Source: Terfezia claveryi | Taxonomy: Eukaryota > Ascomycota > Pezizomycetes > Pezizales > Pezizaceae | Assembly (NCBI GenBank): GCA_015179025.1 | Contig: WHUX01000005.1 | Location: 744,001-808,000, forward strand | Direction: 5' to 3' | DNA: 64,000 bases | Part shown: piece by piece, positions 1 through 9,781 of the stretch | Layout: every line of letters starts with the position of its first letter | How positions within the stretch are numbered: position 1 is the stretch's first letter | Program-made: the position numbers and the translations under genes | Notes under the pieces: model-generated | Told to the model about the DNA's origin: nothing | The model's database searches: none | Seen by the model: the letters and a program-made list of their open reading frames with translations, nothing else

Positions 1-416
1 GATTCTTCATCGTTCCTGATATTAAAAAATCCGTCGGCTAAGTCGACCTTAGTCCAAATGGGATTCTCCGCTACTAGTTCAATTGCTTCATTAATATCTG
101 GCAATGGGGATGTGATCTGGTTCGACAGCTAAATTGCGGTCTCGACAGTCATTGACATGTCGAGCTTCTTCCGGTTTATCTCGTTTAGGGATAGTGAACA
201 TGACTACAGCATTTGTGTCATTTTCTACTCTATATATGCGACCTGATGCTTCTTCTTCGACTAATTTGTCATGGATTTGTTGTCTAAATTGATGTCCTGA
301 GGGTCGCCATTTTGGTATCCAAGTAGCTCCTGCTTTTGGTTTGATAGAGTGATTAATTTTTCTTAGTGGAGGTAATTCCCATGGAATTGTCTTGGGAAAT
401 AATAAGGGAAACTCCG
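1..416 (-). pseudogene. Reverse transcriptase N-terminal fragment (gypsy)
   Basis: The minus-strand translation, open without a start codon, gives a proline-rich linker (PKTIPWELPPLRKINHSIKP), then KWRPSGHQFRQQIHDKL, then FTIPKRDKPEEARHVNDCRD and NPIWTKVDLADGFFNIRN. These correspond to the RT fingers: the 'KKDG..R...D.R' block and the first KVDL block. The catalytic YxDD box would lie beyond the window edge. The frame stays open across this segment, unlike the upstream protease. It is the 3' continuation of the retrotransposon polyprotein. Confidence 0.85.
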
Positions 417-985
417 TTACAGGGTTGAATTGTTTCTGTACCTAGAAACAGCTGTCACGAGTTCTCTTTCTGAATCGGTTTCGTCTGCGTCACTAATATT
501 TTCCCAATTATCCGGTTCACTATAATCTGTGACTGATTCGCAGCTGACCTGTGTATACGCTGATCTTATACCATTCGCCATGGTTCTAGATCCCTTCCAT
601 ACGCTTAGCTGGAATCGTGGAATGTTTTCCGGTTGGATAGTAACTGATTCCTGATGGGCAGGAATTATTGCTCGCACTTTACTGAGAGCAGGTTCTCCTA
701 GTATCATGTCCCATCCAGTCAAATGAGCTACATAGAACGTTCGTTCTTCTACATAACCTATCCAATCAAGTTTGATAGTACAAGCTTTGTCTATCATTCC
801 TTTTGAGCCTTTAATTGCAGTACTTAATATTTCTTCTCGATACTTCTAGTTGGTATTTTGTATAGGTGTACAAATTGAGAATTGATTAAGTCTCCTCCCT
901 TCGTTTGGAGATCAATTAAAGCTAGTGCGGGGATGTTCGTTAGCTTTAATGAATACCTTGCTAAAATCTGGTACCTGTCTTGACA
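417..985 (-). pseudogene. Retroviral-type aspartic protease domain, frameshifted
   Basis: The N-terminal part (about 985-835) reads NIPALALIDLQTKGGDLIN followed by QFVHLYKIPTR, the region where retroviral-like proteases carry the ALIDSG(A/S) active-site loop. The second part (797-417) contains FYVAHLTGWDMILGEPAL, equivalent to the 'DxILGxxWL' C-terminal flap of gypsy proteases. The two parts are in different frames around 830-845, so the domain is broken. The loop has IDLQTKGGD in place of the canonical D(S/T)G, so I am unsure of the catalytic residues. It sits between gag and RT as expected. Confidence 0.7.
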
Positions 986-989
986 AGGG

Positions 990-1175
990 TCATTCCTTGA
1001 TTTTATCCTTGTTGTTTTTATCCTTGGTGGCTATCGGCATAGCTAAATCTTGTGCGGCTGTACGCATGGGTACCTTATTTTTTCGTTTCCTATAGTCCTT
1101 GTAGGAGTGTCCAGGGTTCCAACACCATAGACATTTCTTGTCTTTAATTAATTGCATCTTCGTCTTCTGATCCAA
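990..1175 (-). pseudogene. Gag C-terminal zinc-knuckle fragment
   Basis: The 61-residue minus-strand reading contains CLWCWNPGHSYKDYRKRK, which fits the CX2CX4HX4C retroviral zinc knuckle except that the last cysteine is tyrosine. Basic residues follow, as in nucleocapsid tails. It overlaps the end of the larger gag ORF in another frame and stops before the protease frame resumes. I read it as the nucleocapsid end of gag separated by a frameshift. The substituted fourth ligand suggests decay, although some fungal elements carry variant knuckles. Confidence 0.65.
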
Positions 1176-2362
1176 TTTTTTTGTGATGGTGTCCCAATCT
1201 GAGTCCTTCCGATTTTCTGTGTTGGGTTTGGTGTTGGGATTGCTGCTAGGATTAAATCCTGTTTTTTGTCGTTGATTCTGGTCCCTGCGTGGACCATGAC
1301 TTCTGTTTTCATTCCGAGGGTGTTGTCGTCGGGATGTATTTGTTGTGGTGGTGGGGCAATATCCTTTTTGGAAGCTTCATATGACTCCGCTTGATGTACG
1401 AGCTGATCATATGACCATTCTTCTTTGATTAAAGGAATTAATGTAGCTGACATATATGGCGGCAGGTGATTAAGAAACTTTCTTCTTTTTACTTCCTGCG
1501 ATATTGATTGTTTGCCATCCTTGTCAATCAATTTGATTTGCATTTCAGTAAGCCAGTTGGCAAACTGTTTGATTCCCATGTGACGTCCGTCCTTGTATGG
1601 TGTGGCTGTCTCCCATCGTTTCCACAAAATGTCCTTACTAGTAGAGGGTATCAGAAAATCCCTTAGCGCTAGTATGAATCCAAAGAATGTCGCATTCTTT
1701 CCTTTTTCTCTTAGGAATTGATTATAAGTAGTGAGCGCGCTTCCTTCCATTCTGAATCCAACAATTTCCAGAGCTGAAGCGCCTTCTAAATCTATTCTTT
1801 TGAGAACAAACCAACGTTGCATTGCTGTGGCCCAAGAGTCAAAATATTGTGAGTCTTGCCATTTTTTGTCTTCTCCTCTTAATTTTTCTGGCATATCAAT
1901 CTTTATTCCTTTTAAAGCATTCGTTGCTTTATGGTTACCCGTTGTAACCATTCCTGTTGTAGATTCCCATTGTTGGTGTTCAACTGATTTTCCTCGTTTG
2001 GGTTTTCTTTTAAGAGTTTGACTTGCAACTGACGATGCCTTATCAGAGTCCGAGCTATCATCTCCGCTATCATCGGGGTCTCGTCCTCCTCCTTGTGTTT
2101 TCTGCTGCTGTTGGTCTAGTCCTGTATCTAGATCATCATCGTCTTCTGGTAATTCTATATCTTCTGGTGGTTGGTCTTTGTCGTCTGGTTCTTTGGCTGA
2201 CCCAGTCCTCCTTTCTGGTGTCTCAGGTGCTCGACCTTTGCCTTTCGATTGATCTTTTGGTGTTCTCAGGAACGCTCCTGGAAGTTCTTTGCTAGGATTG
2301 AAAAAATCCTCCGCGGTATGTGCTGATTCTTCTAGATGAGTGCCGCTCATCATGAATGCCAT
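1148..2362 (-). pseudogene. Gag capsid polyprotein of gypsy element
   Basis: The 404-residue ORF has an acidic, Gln/Asp/Ser-rich N-terminal third (about residues 20-130, with the run QQQQ and repeated DD/SS). A helical region follows (about 150-330) with the gag hallmarks YFDSWATAMQRWF and FANWLTEMQIKLI, then FLNHLPPYMSATL. This is the capsid-like 'retrotrans_gag' layout: W-x(n)-F, L..L..R..G..., LP. Function in an intact element would be particle assembly. It ends out of frame with the knuckle, so it is likely a broken copy. No host gene features are seen. Confidence 0.8.
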
Positions 2363-2400
2363 TATTTCTTCCCAGTTATTTATTACCCAATTCGGTTTCC

Positions 2401-2837
2401 TTAAAGTGGAACAACAGGTTTCCTTAATTCTTTACTTAAAAATGCGTTCATTTCTAAGTCTTCTTCTTTGAATGGGTAAGGTGTTAGCCATAAGTAGTGT
2501 TTTGCTACGGCTTCCATTAAGAGTCGAGTATCATCAGGATGATACTGTTGGGCATGTCCCATTGAGCGAGTATATTTCAAAATCTCCTCAATTGTTGGAA
2601 GATGTCTTCCCAAAATTCTTCTGGTGCGAGAGGTAAAGCCATACTAAAATATAGTTTGGTTCCTGCTCCACCTGGTTCTCCTATTTCTATATCGATGGGC
2701 AGATTTATTTCCCCTTCTGTGTTAGGAATTATAAATCTGGTCTTTCTGGGAGTTTCTTCTACTAATTTCTTAATATCTTCGGGTAACATAGTTAACCGTC
2801 TCGACCTCTTAGTCTTCTTACTAAGTTCAGATGCCAT
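2401..2837 (-). pseudogene. Leader ORF 5' of gag, split in two frames
   Basis: Two overlapping minus-strand readings (2837-2577 starting MASELSKKTKRSRRLTML, and 2613-2401) look like one protein of about 145 residues broken by a frameshift near 2600. The first part is basic then acidic. The second is Leu/Glu-rich with LPTIEEILKYTRSMG. I do not recognise a domain. Position and strand suggest an N-terminal extension of gag or a separate matrix-like ORF. The start at 2837 is the first Met after the leader and lies 1 bp from the start of the opposite-strand ORF. Confidence 0.5.
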
Positions 2838-2838
2838 T

Positions 2839-3441
2839 ATGTCTGATTTCGTCGTCTGTCCGCAACCAAATGCAGCTGGTTATGCGATACGATCGTCGAG
2901 TTACTTTTCTTCTTTGGCACCTTTCTGTGCTGATGGTGTGGTGGCTGATGATCCTTATGATCTCCGTTCGACTGACGGTTCTGTTGGCTCGGTGGCTCAC
3001 GAGGCTGGTGAGGCTGGATGTCAGGATCCTGATGTTTCTTATGGTCCTGGTTTTTCTTCGTCTACTGGTCTAGAATCTAGTTCTAGTTCTTCCGGCAAGA
3101 GTGTCACGTTTTCTGATTGGTGTGTTGAGGTAGACGTTGGGGGCGCAGAGGTATTGGTAGAGATGTCTGGGCCTAAGGAAGGTTCTGATGGAGGTAATTC
3201 TTTTCTGGAGGAAATGGCTGCAGTGGAGGCAGCGAGATTTGAGCCTTGGGATTGTGACGCTTGGTTGTTTAGACCAATTATTCCTGGGACCTGGGGGGCC
3301 GGTTTTTCAATGGTGTACTGGATTTACAGGTACAGATGTAATGGCGGTTGCCAGGAGTGCAAGATGAGTTGTCGATCTTATTGGGAAAAGTGTTGTGAAC
3401 GAGGGTGGGATTGTTTAATGTGGGATACCACTGCCCGTTAG
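2839..3441 (+). CDS. Opposite-strand ORF in retrotransposon leader, unknown
   Basis: The Met-initiated reading gives 200 codons (MSDFVVCPQPNAAG...) on the strand opposite to gag, in the leader between putative LTR and gag. The frame also stays open upstream to 2602, antisense to the leader ORF. The middle is Ser/Gly/Asp-rich and acidic. The C-terminus is cysteine-rich with CNGGCQECKMSC and CC..., a spacing I cannot assign to a known fold. Some LTR elements carry antisense accessory genes; whether this is one or a chance opening is unclear. Confidence 0.35.
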   Translation: MSDFVVCPQPNAAGYAIRSSSYFSSLAPFCADGVVADDPYDLRSTDGSVGSVAHEAGEAGCQDPDVSYGPGFSSSTGLESSSSSSGKSVTFSDWCVEVDVGGAEVLVEMSGPKEGSDGGNSFLEEMAAVEAARFEPWDCDAWLFRPIIPGTWGAGFSMVYWIYRYRCNGGCQECKMSCRSYWEKCCERGWDCLMWDTTAR

Positions 3442-3668
3442 AGCTCTGCTTAGCTTGCTTCTAAGTCTTTTGTTGATGTACTGCAGTTGAGAGTCTGATG
3501 TCTCGTTTGTTGGATTTTTGTTGGCTAGCTAGTTGAATAACGATATCGATTTTATATGTGCACTTGGGTGTCGAATTGTATACACTTGCGTGAGTGTAAT
3601 AAAGGTATCCGAAGGTTGATCAGGCCTTGGATTTAAGAGTAAAGATTAGGTAAGTGAGTTAAAAAAAA

Positions 3669-4367
3669 TGTAATGAATGGTACTAGACAGTATTCATTCG
3701 GTACCGTTTATACAATCTATATCCGTAGGCACGGACGTTTGTGTATTTCGGTTCTGCTGAGGTAAGACCTCAGAAGGGTAGGGAGATTACTATGTGGGAC
3801 GTTCCCGAAGGGAACAGTAATTAACTGGTGTAATCTATCTTATATGATTTGTGCTATCTAAGCTATATGATCTTGATCTGATCGGAATATAGGCTTGCTT
3901 GCTCTGAAGGCTTGCTTGGTTGCTTCTTGTCTTTCTGTGGATTCCAGAGGGAATCCAGCGGCCTATTTATACTCCTCTGAGATCTGATGACTAAGGAAAT
4001 AAATACAATAAAGGGTGGCACACCAGAAGGTGGTGCGCTGTACAAAAGGGGTCATGTGGCCATAGTAATGAGTCACACGCCATAAACGATGGTCATGTGG
4101 CCATAGTAATGAGTCACACGCCTTAAACAGAGGTCACGCGGCCATAATGAGGGTGTCTTCATATGGCAAGTGCCATGGAACTTCCCATGGCAAATTCTGC
4201 GTGCTATGGACGCTTATAAAGCAATAGGAGGTAGTAGAAGGCTAGTCCTTCAACCAAGAGGCTTAGTTACATAACATAGTAGTAATATAGGAAATACAAA
4301 AGTATATAATCAATTATATAAGCAATGAAACAACGTTCTCCATTACAATTTCTCACTATATCTAACA
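3669..4367 (-). repeat. Putative 5' LTR of the gypsy element
   Basis: On the minus strand the repeat would begin TGTTAGATAT at 4367 and run about 0.7 kb to a ...CA end near 3669. It lacks coding capacity, holds a 41-bp tandem repeat near its start and lies next to the leader of gag. The partner LTR is outside the window, so the inner boundary is a guess based on a TG...CA rule. Confidence 0.45.
4050..4151 (+). repeat. 41-bp tandem repeat, 2.5 copies, in putative LTR
   Basis: Units start at 4050, 4091 and 4132 (period 41). Each begins GGTCAYGYGGCCATA and includes AATGAGTCACACGCC. The first two units differ at only a few bases and the third is partial. Repeats at this place in an LTR often lie in U3 and may act as promoter elements, which I infer only from position. 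Confidence 0.85.
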
Positions 4368-4387
4368 AACTTAAACTTTTATATATA

Positions 4388-4450
4388 TGTTCTGGACTGC
4401 GGGCGGCATACCTACTATGCTAGCTGTAGGCAATTAATATAATTTCTTAA
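4388..4450 (+). repeat. Degenerate terminus of TTCTGG-type TIR element
   Basis: The stretch beginning TGTTCTGGACTGCGGGCGGC aligns with the left terminus of the element at 47158. Both share GCGGGCGGCATACC, ACTATGC and GGCAATTAAT. Differences are mostly C-to-T and G-to-A, for example CCCCTCGCGG in the other copy becomes TAGCTGTAGG here. This fits a copy mutated by a RIP-like process. No matching right end was found nearby. Confidence 0.6.
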
Positions 4451-6651
4451 TTTAGTAAATTTCAATTGAACAAAACATTCTGCGACACTCAAAAAACACC
4501 CTAAGAAGTTATTTTGACCACCCTATCCACATCATATACCCTTCCTGTTGATTAGTGGGAGATGGCAGATATTGAGCAAGGGAGAATTTCGAAAAGATTA
4601 CCTCAAGCCCTTCAAATAGTGAAGTATATGCTGGCAATATTAACAACTCATTACTACATCTCTGATGATGAATGGAATAGGGAAGAGGATACTGAGTTTA
4701 TTGCTGCCCTAAATATCTGTAACTCTATCCAATAGGTATTTGGAAATTAGTTTCTTATCCGCGGGGGTTCTATATTGCTCAGGCTATATCAATCATCTTA
4801 TGCTGAATATTGATACGCTGTGGAGGAAATGGAGATTTTCTGACATGCGTGGAATGTACTGACTTGGGTAGATAAGTTGCACTGTTGAACACTTGGCTAT
4901 ATAGCTCTATTTGAGGGCAAGCGAGCAAGCATTAGTATGGGCAAGAAAGCAAGAGCAAGCGAGCATATGTTCGAGGGTTAGCGGGTGAGCGTTATCATGG
5001 GCAAGTGTTAAGATAAGTGAGCATCAGATGGAAAGGCAAAGGAGTTCAGCGTTTTTGTTATTAGCATATGGAATGAGGAATTTTATAGCATAAGGAGGAG
5101 CGAAATAGTGGGTTCTGGTAGAGAAAAAGAAAAAAGGCATGGAGGCATGGAGGTATGAATGGAGAGATAAGAACAGAGATGCATACTATATATGGATCGA
5201 ACATAGATATTAGTAAGAAACTGCATGCGCTACGGATTATTAGTTCCTGCTTTTTCTTCGCTACGACTTGCTCAGTTGTTGCTCTCACTAGCGGTATTCA
5301 GTATATATTCCTCTGCTAGAATGAGAAGTGCCTTGATAATGCTATATAAATTCAGTGAAATTTGGAGCAATCATAATTATAATATCTTTTATTTAATATT
5401 TTGTTACAAGATTGATTTTTATACTAGAAAATCTAGGCTATTCCTCACTTATAAAAATTCAGGTTAGGTGCAAAGCGGTACTTTCTTAATAATAGGTACT
5501 ATTTTTATATACAGATTGCTACGCTACTCCAAGTTCTTGATTTTCAAACCAAAATGAAACAGATTCTACCTAGAATTATACAATAGGTAGATAGTATTTT
5601 ACAATGTTATGGGAGATAAATTGCAGTTTGATATTACTAAACTTGATAACCTTTACTGGTGTTGCAAAAACTTCTATTCTAATTGTTGTTACCAGTACTT
5701 TAAAAATAATCTGAAATACTTAATTTATTAACATACAAAAGTATCAACAGATCATGACTATATTGCTCTAGCTGAACCAAGTTGGAATATTAGAGTAGGA
5801 TCTACAGTAATTAACTAGGAAATCAATGAATTTTTTGCAGTCACTAGGAAATTATTAATTCTTTTTTTATCTAGTAAATCAGTACTTTATCAATACACCA
5901 AATTGAGTAATTTATTTAAATTGCCCTTAGCTAGTACAGTGGGTATGTTGCCTGTAAGCAGCCAGAATATATATAGTAGTAATATATCTATTTAATAAAA
6001 AAAACAGAAAGTAAATCATATCCAACACTAACTTAATTTTTATCTATAGCACAACAAAATACAGCTACCTAGATATAGAGTAAAAAAAAATTTACTTCTA
6101 ATTCTTTAATTCTTTAATTCCAAAAAAAAAAAAAAAAAAGTTAGGTTTTCAGGGTAATTTTGTGCTAGATAAGTTTAACTACAATACATAACCTTCCATC
6201 TACGGTACTGCTTTTCCTACTACTACTACTACTACTACTACTATATCATCTTCCCCTTCCCCCCCTTTTCCCCCAATCATACATAGTCACCAGTCCTCCT
6301 GTGTGTGTGTGTGGGGGGGGGGGGAGGAATAAGCTATGATACGCTATACGTTATACCCCTCTACCCACCGCCCCTCCCCCAAAAAATAAAAAAATAAAAA
6401 AAAACAGTTGAGCTGAAAGGTTGAATGAAAGGGTTTAGGGGAGCGCCCGGGCCCCCCCAAGGAAATATGTATCTTTTAAATTATAATTTACCATTACATG
6501 ATAACATGCAAAAATAATAATATAGTTGAAAAAAACAAAACAAAAAACCAATAATAACGCCTTCCCCCTCTCTCCGGTCCGAAATATATTCCTATCGTAC
6601 CGTACATATCCAATTCGCCCCCCTACCATCAAAGATGACGTACTGCCCCAT
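4451..6651. other. AT-rich intergenic DNA, probably TE-derived
   Basis: No gene is supported. A 57-codon plus-strand reading at about 4563-4736 (starting MADIEQGRISKRL) could be a transposon scrap. The segment around 5740-5790 shares AGATCATGACT and a GCTCTAG...GCTGAAC pattern with the interior of the element at 47158-48113, so it may be a decayed relative. A (TAC)n run lies at about 6218-6245, and poly-A, poly-G and poly-C runs at 6121-6139, 6313-6324 and 6449-6459. Confidence 0.6.
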
Positions 6652-7767
6652 TTACCTTCCCCCAGAGCCATAGCTTACCGGCCCCCCAACCTCCCTCATC
6701 CTCTCCCTCACAAATCCCCTCACCTCCACCACCATCCCCTCTGTAAATTCATGCCCCGCCCCCTCAAACAGCACCTCTCGTATCCCCGCTCCGGTACCAA
6801 ACAGCGCCCCCCCTACCTGCTGCACCTCCTTCCTCACACTCTGCACAAACCCGCTCGCCAGCTCCGCAGGGACAAGCCTATCTTGCTTTCCACTCAGCAC
6901 CAGCAGCTTTTTCCCCTCGAGGGCGTCTAGCAGTTCTTCGCCGAACCTAGTCAGAAGGGGAGAGCCGGCTAGTTGTGGGTGGGCCGGGAGAGAGGAGGAA
7001 GTGGAGGTTATTAGGTCGAGGAAGGAGTTGGGAAGGTACCGCGTGGAGATGGTGTTAATGTTGGTATTGTCTGTGGGTGGGAGTAGCTTGCATTGCTTCA
7101 GGCGGTGTAGCATTAGCGCGGGATAGTCGGGGCAGCCAATGACGATGATAGCAGAGGTTATTTTAGGCAGGTGTAGAGCCGCAAGGTAGGCTGCGTGGCC
7201 GCCGAGGGAGACGCCGAGGGCGATGTGCTGCGCGATTGGCGGGAGAGGGATATACGGTGCTGCTGCAGCGTCTGGCGTGGTGGAAGGGGGGTTGAAGTGG
7301 AACTCGAGATAGCTAGGGAGTAGGTCGATAACCAATCCCAGATCGAGCGTCGTCCCGGCATAGATGCCCAGCATGTCCATAGCGTGGGTGGGATTGGGCT
7401 CGTGTGCATGTGGGTGCGGGGGGCGGGGGGAGGTGAAGGCGCAGTTTGCGAGGGGGGAGACTTCCCGGGTGCCGTGGTTGCGCTGGTCGAAGGAGATGCC
7501 GAGGAGCCCGGAGATGGTGGCGGTGTGGGGTTGGTAGTGGTCGGCGAGACACTGCCGGATGATGGGGGCCATGTAGGCATGTGTTTGCAGGCGTGGGTGC
7601 AGCGTGTGCAGGATGCTGAGGGAGGTGAGGCGGGAGGAGGAGGAGGAGGAGCTGCTTGGGGGGGCGAGCAGCGCACGCAGCTGGTCAAGGCCGTAGATGT
7701 GAACCTGGATGCCGGAGATGCAGTAGGTGTGTGCCGAGATGTCTGTGGTGGCAGTGGCAGCGTCCAT
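6652..7767 (-). CDS. Alpha/beta hydrolase family protein
   Basis: The single-exon 371-residue protein shows the alpha/beta hydrolase signature: an oxyanion segment FDQRNHGTR (about residue 93), the nucleophile elbow GVSLGGH with Ser near residue 187, an acid segment SGKQDRLVP near 293 and the catalytic histidine in EGAGHEF near 337. The family hydrolyses esters or related bonds; the substrate cannot be inferred. There is no clear signal peptide or membrane span, so it is probably cytosolic. A serine run lies at residues 38-45. The Met at 7767 precedes the first conserved strand and no better upstream start is visible. The coding strand is C-rich at first and G-rich at the end. Confidence 0.85.
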   Translation of the reverse strand: MDAATATTDISAHTYCISGIQVHIYGLDQLRALLAPPSSSSSSSSRLTSLSILHTLHPRLQTHAYMAPIIRQCLADHYQPHTATISGLLGISFDQRNHGTREVSPLANCAFTSPRPPHPHAHEPNPTHAMDMLGIYAGTTLDLGLVIDLLPSYLEFHFNPPSTTPDAAAAPYIPLPPIAQHIALGVSLGGHAAYLAALHLPKITSAIIVIGCPDYPALMLHRLKQCKLLPPTDNTNINTISTRYLPNSFLDLITSTSSSLPAHPQLAGSPLLTRFGEELLDALEGKKLLVLSGKQDRLVPAELASGFVQSVRKEVQQVGGALFGTGAGIREVLFEGAGHEFTEGMVVEVRGFVRERMREVGGPVSYGSGGR

Positions 7768-8827
7768 TGTTGCAGTACCTGGGGATACTTGTGCTTGCGG
7801 TGTTTATTTCAGTTTGAAGGGGGGAGTTTTGCGGTGTGTGATGTTTGTATTGTGTTTTTTGGGGGGGGGCTTTATAGCGGTTTGGATGGATATCGAGCGC
7901 CGCGATCGCAATATCGCAACTGCCGCTGCCGAGGTGAGCGTCGGCCGTGGGAGGAGAGGATAAATTGATATATTAACATTCTCACAGAATGACAGCCGGA
8001 GATGTAATGGATTTTTGTATAATATATATATATATATACTGTATATACAGTACATATATGTACTGTACTGTCCGTTCATGCATAACCGTGAAGCCCAGGA
8101 TCCATCACCCGAGAGAGAGTAGAGTGCTTATTGGACGACAGCAAGGTGATGAGAAGGAAGATAAAACTCCAAACAGAGTGAAATGACGGATTATAGAAGG
8201 TTAGGCAGAGATGTAGATGGGTGGAATGGAATACATGATGCTGGCCGGCTGTAAGTGCATTAAGTACATAAGGGACACGTGGACTCCAGCTGGGTACGTA
8301 CAGTAGGTCTTATTTATTTATTATTCCTAAGCGAGAGCCATCTAATCTAATATATCCCAGGCCGGCAAGCGGGTAATATCCATCCCGTACAGTACTGTAT
8401 GTACTGTACAAAAGGAACAGGGAGCACGGTATCCCCGGTTATCCACCCAATACTGTACCCCATCCCCCAGCAAGCGGCTACAGTAGCCAAATCTTTTCCA
8501 TTACCCTCAACTTCAACGAAACCGTAACCTCCACAATTGAAACAAGTCATCTCTGAAAAATTCACCTTACCACCGTTCTTCCTCTATCCGAGCTTGCTTT
8601 TTATTCTTTTTTGCCTAGTACCGGCACGACTCTTGCTGGTGCCCTTGCCATCAGCTGCCTCACAGGAGTACACCCATGGATCAGGTTTCAGGCATATTGT
8701 ACTCGGGTAGGGGGGGAGAATGGCAGTCTGGCGGAAGGGCGAAGATGGAGAATATGCTAGATCCCTAAACGGGTATAGAGAGGATCACTAGCGGCTGGGC
8801 AGGGTTATACCGTACTCTCTCTACGGA

Positions 8828-9154
8828 CTAAGTACCTATCGTACTCATCAAATATGGACCGCAATCAACCTTGATAATCTTGCTGCCTTCCTGGACACTG
8901 CCTTTGGCAACCCAAACAGAATCTCTCAAAATCGAACATTGCATTCGTTTGATGCACTGCCATCCGTTACGATCAGAACAGCCAACAAAGAACACCCTTG
9001 AATGGAAGAAGTGGGTGTTATAGACAGAATCGCTGCCTTGAGTTGTGGATTCACCCGGACAAAAAGTGATCGGCATTGTCGAAATCGGGACGAAAAAGCC
9101 ATCGAAAGGAAACAAACCGATTTTGATTTCAAAGACCGAACTAAACCAATTCAC
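8828..9154 (-). CDS. Uncharacterised small ORF
   Basis: The 108-residue reading has a hydrophobic aromatic N-terminus (MNWFSSVFEIKIGLFPFDGF) and five cysteines spread over the last 75 residues, including FFVGCSDRNGWQC and ILRDSVWVAKG. I recognise no domain. The even cysteine spacing and beta-like pattern could suit a small extracellular protein, but the N-terminus is not a convincing signal peptide. It may equally be a relic; no intron or promoter evidence supports it. Confidence 0.2.
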   Translation of the reverse strand: MNWFSSVFEIKIGLFPFDGFFVPISTMPITFCPGESTTQGSDSVYNTHFFHSRVFFVGCSDRNGWQCIKRMQCSILRDSVWVAKGSVQEGSKIIKVDCGPYLMSTIGT

Positions 9155-9404
9155 TTACATTAAGCAATTATTCCAAAAAGAATAAACAAATTCCAAATAT
9201 TTTTATGCAAAACCCTTTCCAATATCCACCTTTCATTGAACAGCCGGTACTAGCAGTGGAGGCTAAGGCAAAGCGAGCTCACTCTACACCAGAAGCTGAA
9301 GCTGCAGCTCATGCGCCTATGTATCGAAAGATATCTTGAAGAGTCTACTGAAGCTTCTTTTGGGCAGTTTATAACTGCACTATTCAAATAAATGACTGGA
9401 GGTC

Positions 9405-9781
9405 AATCAAATGGTTGGAGCTCATGAATTGAGCTTCGTAAACACCGTGCTGAAATACGTGAGACTGCCAAATCAGAAGGCTCTGCAGTGGTCAAAAGGG
9501 AGAAAGCCATATCAGAAGTCCTTAGGGGTAACCCTCACCAAAGGCTTGTCAAAGAAGCGTGATTTTTCCAGGCTGTGGTTGAAGCCCGTGACGTGGTAGA
9601 TCTTACAGCTCCAGGAGATGTTATTCAGAAGAGGCGCCTGATTCATCATGATATACATGCAAATAAAGCCGATAACGAGAGCAAGAATATAATGAGTGAT
9701 GCTTTTACCAGGTTGATTTACATCCGCCGGAATCGGCTCCAATACTTCCAATTCCACCGACAGCTTCTGAGCTACAAGTGA
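9405..9781 (+). pseudogene. Decayed coding relic, family unknown
   Basis: Stitched plus-strand frames give charged, helix-like protein: ELRKHRAEIRETAKSEG then VVKREKAISEVLRGNPHQRL, a stop near 9558, then in another frame AVVEARDVVDLTAPGDVIQ. Such continuity across a stop or frame change suggests a broken gene rather than random DNA, but I cannot name the family. An opposite-strand reading (9757-9512) has one hydrophobic stretch, ITHYILALVIGFICMYIMM, and is an alternative. Confidence 0.25.

Larger units (their letters stand above)
1..4367 (-). mobile_element. Ty3/gypsy LTR retrotransposon, 5' half, decayed
   Basis: Read on the minus strand, the order is putative LTR, leader ORF, gag, CCHC-like knuckle, retroviral-type protease and the start of reverse transcriptase, which runs off the window edge at base 1. 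This gag-PR-RT order is that of LTR retrotransposons. The RT motif WTKVDLADGFFNI resembles the gypsy-type K(I/V)DL block. Integrase and the other LTR lie outside, so the gypsy assignment rests on RT and protease style. Frames shift between leader and gag, gag and knuckle, and within the protease, so the copy is inactive as read. The right edge is placed at the TCTAACA/TGTTAGA end. Confidence 0.88.

Noticed and set aside
4050..4151. CRISPR-like repeat array
   Set aside because: The units are contiguous without unique spacers and lie in a putative LTR of a eukaryotic element.
7158..7968. Long open frames on both strands over the hydrolase gene
   Set aside because: They are shadows caused by GC-rich codon bias; only the minus-strand frame ending at 6652 carries family motifs.
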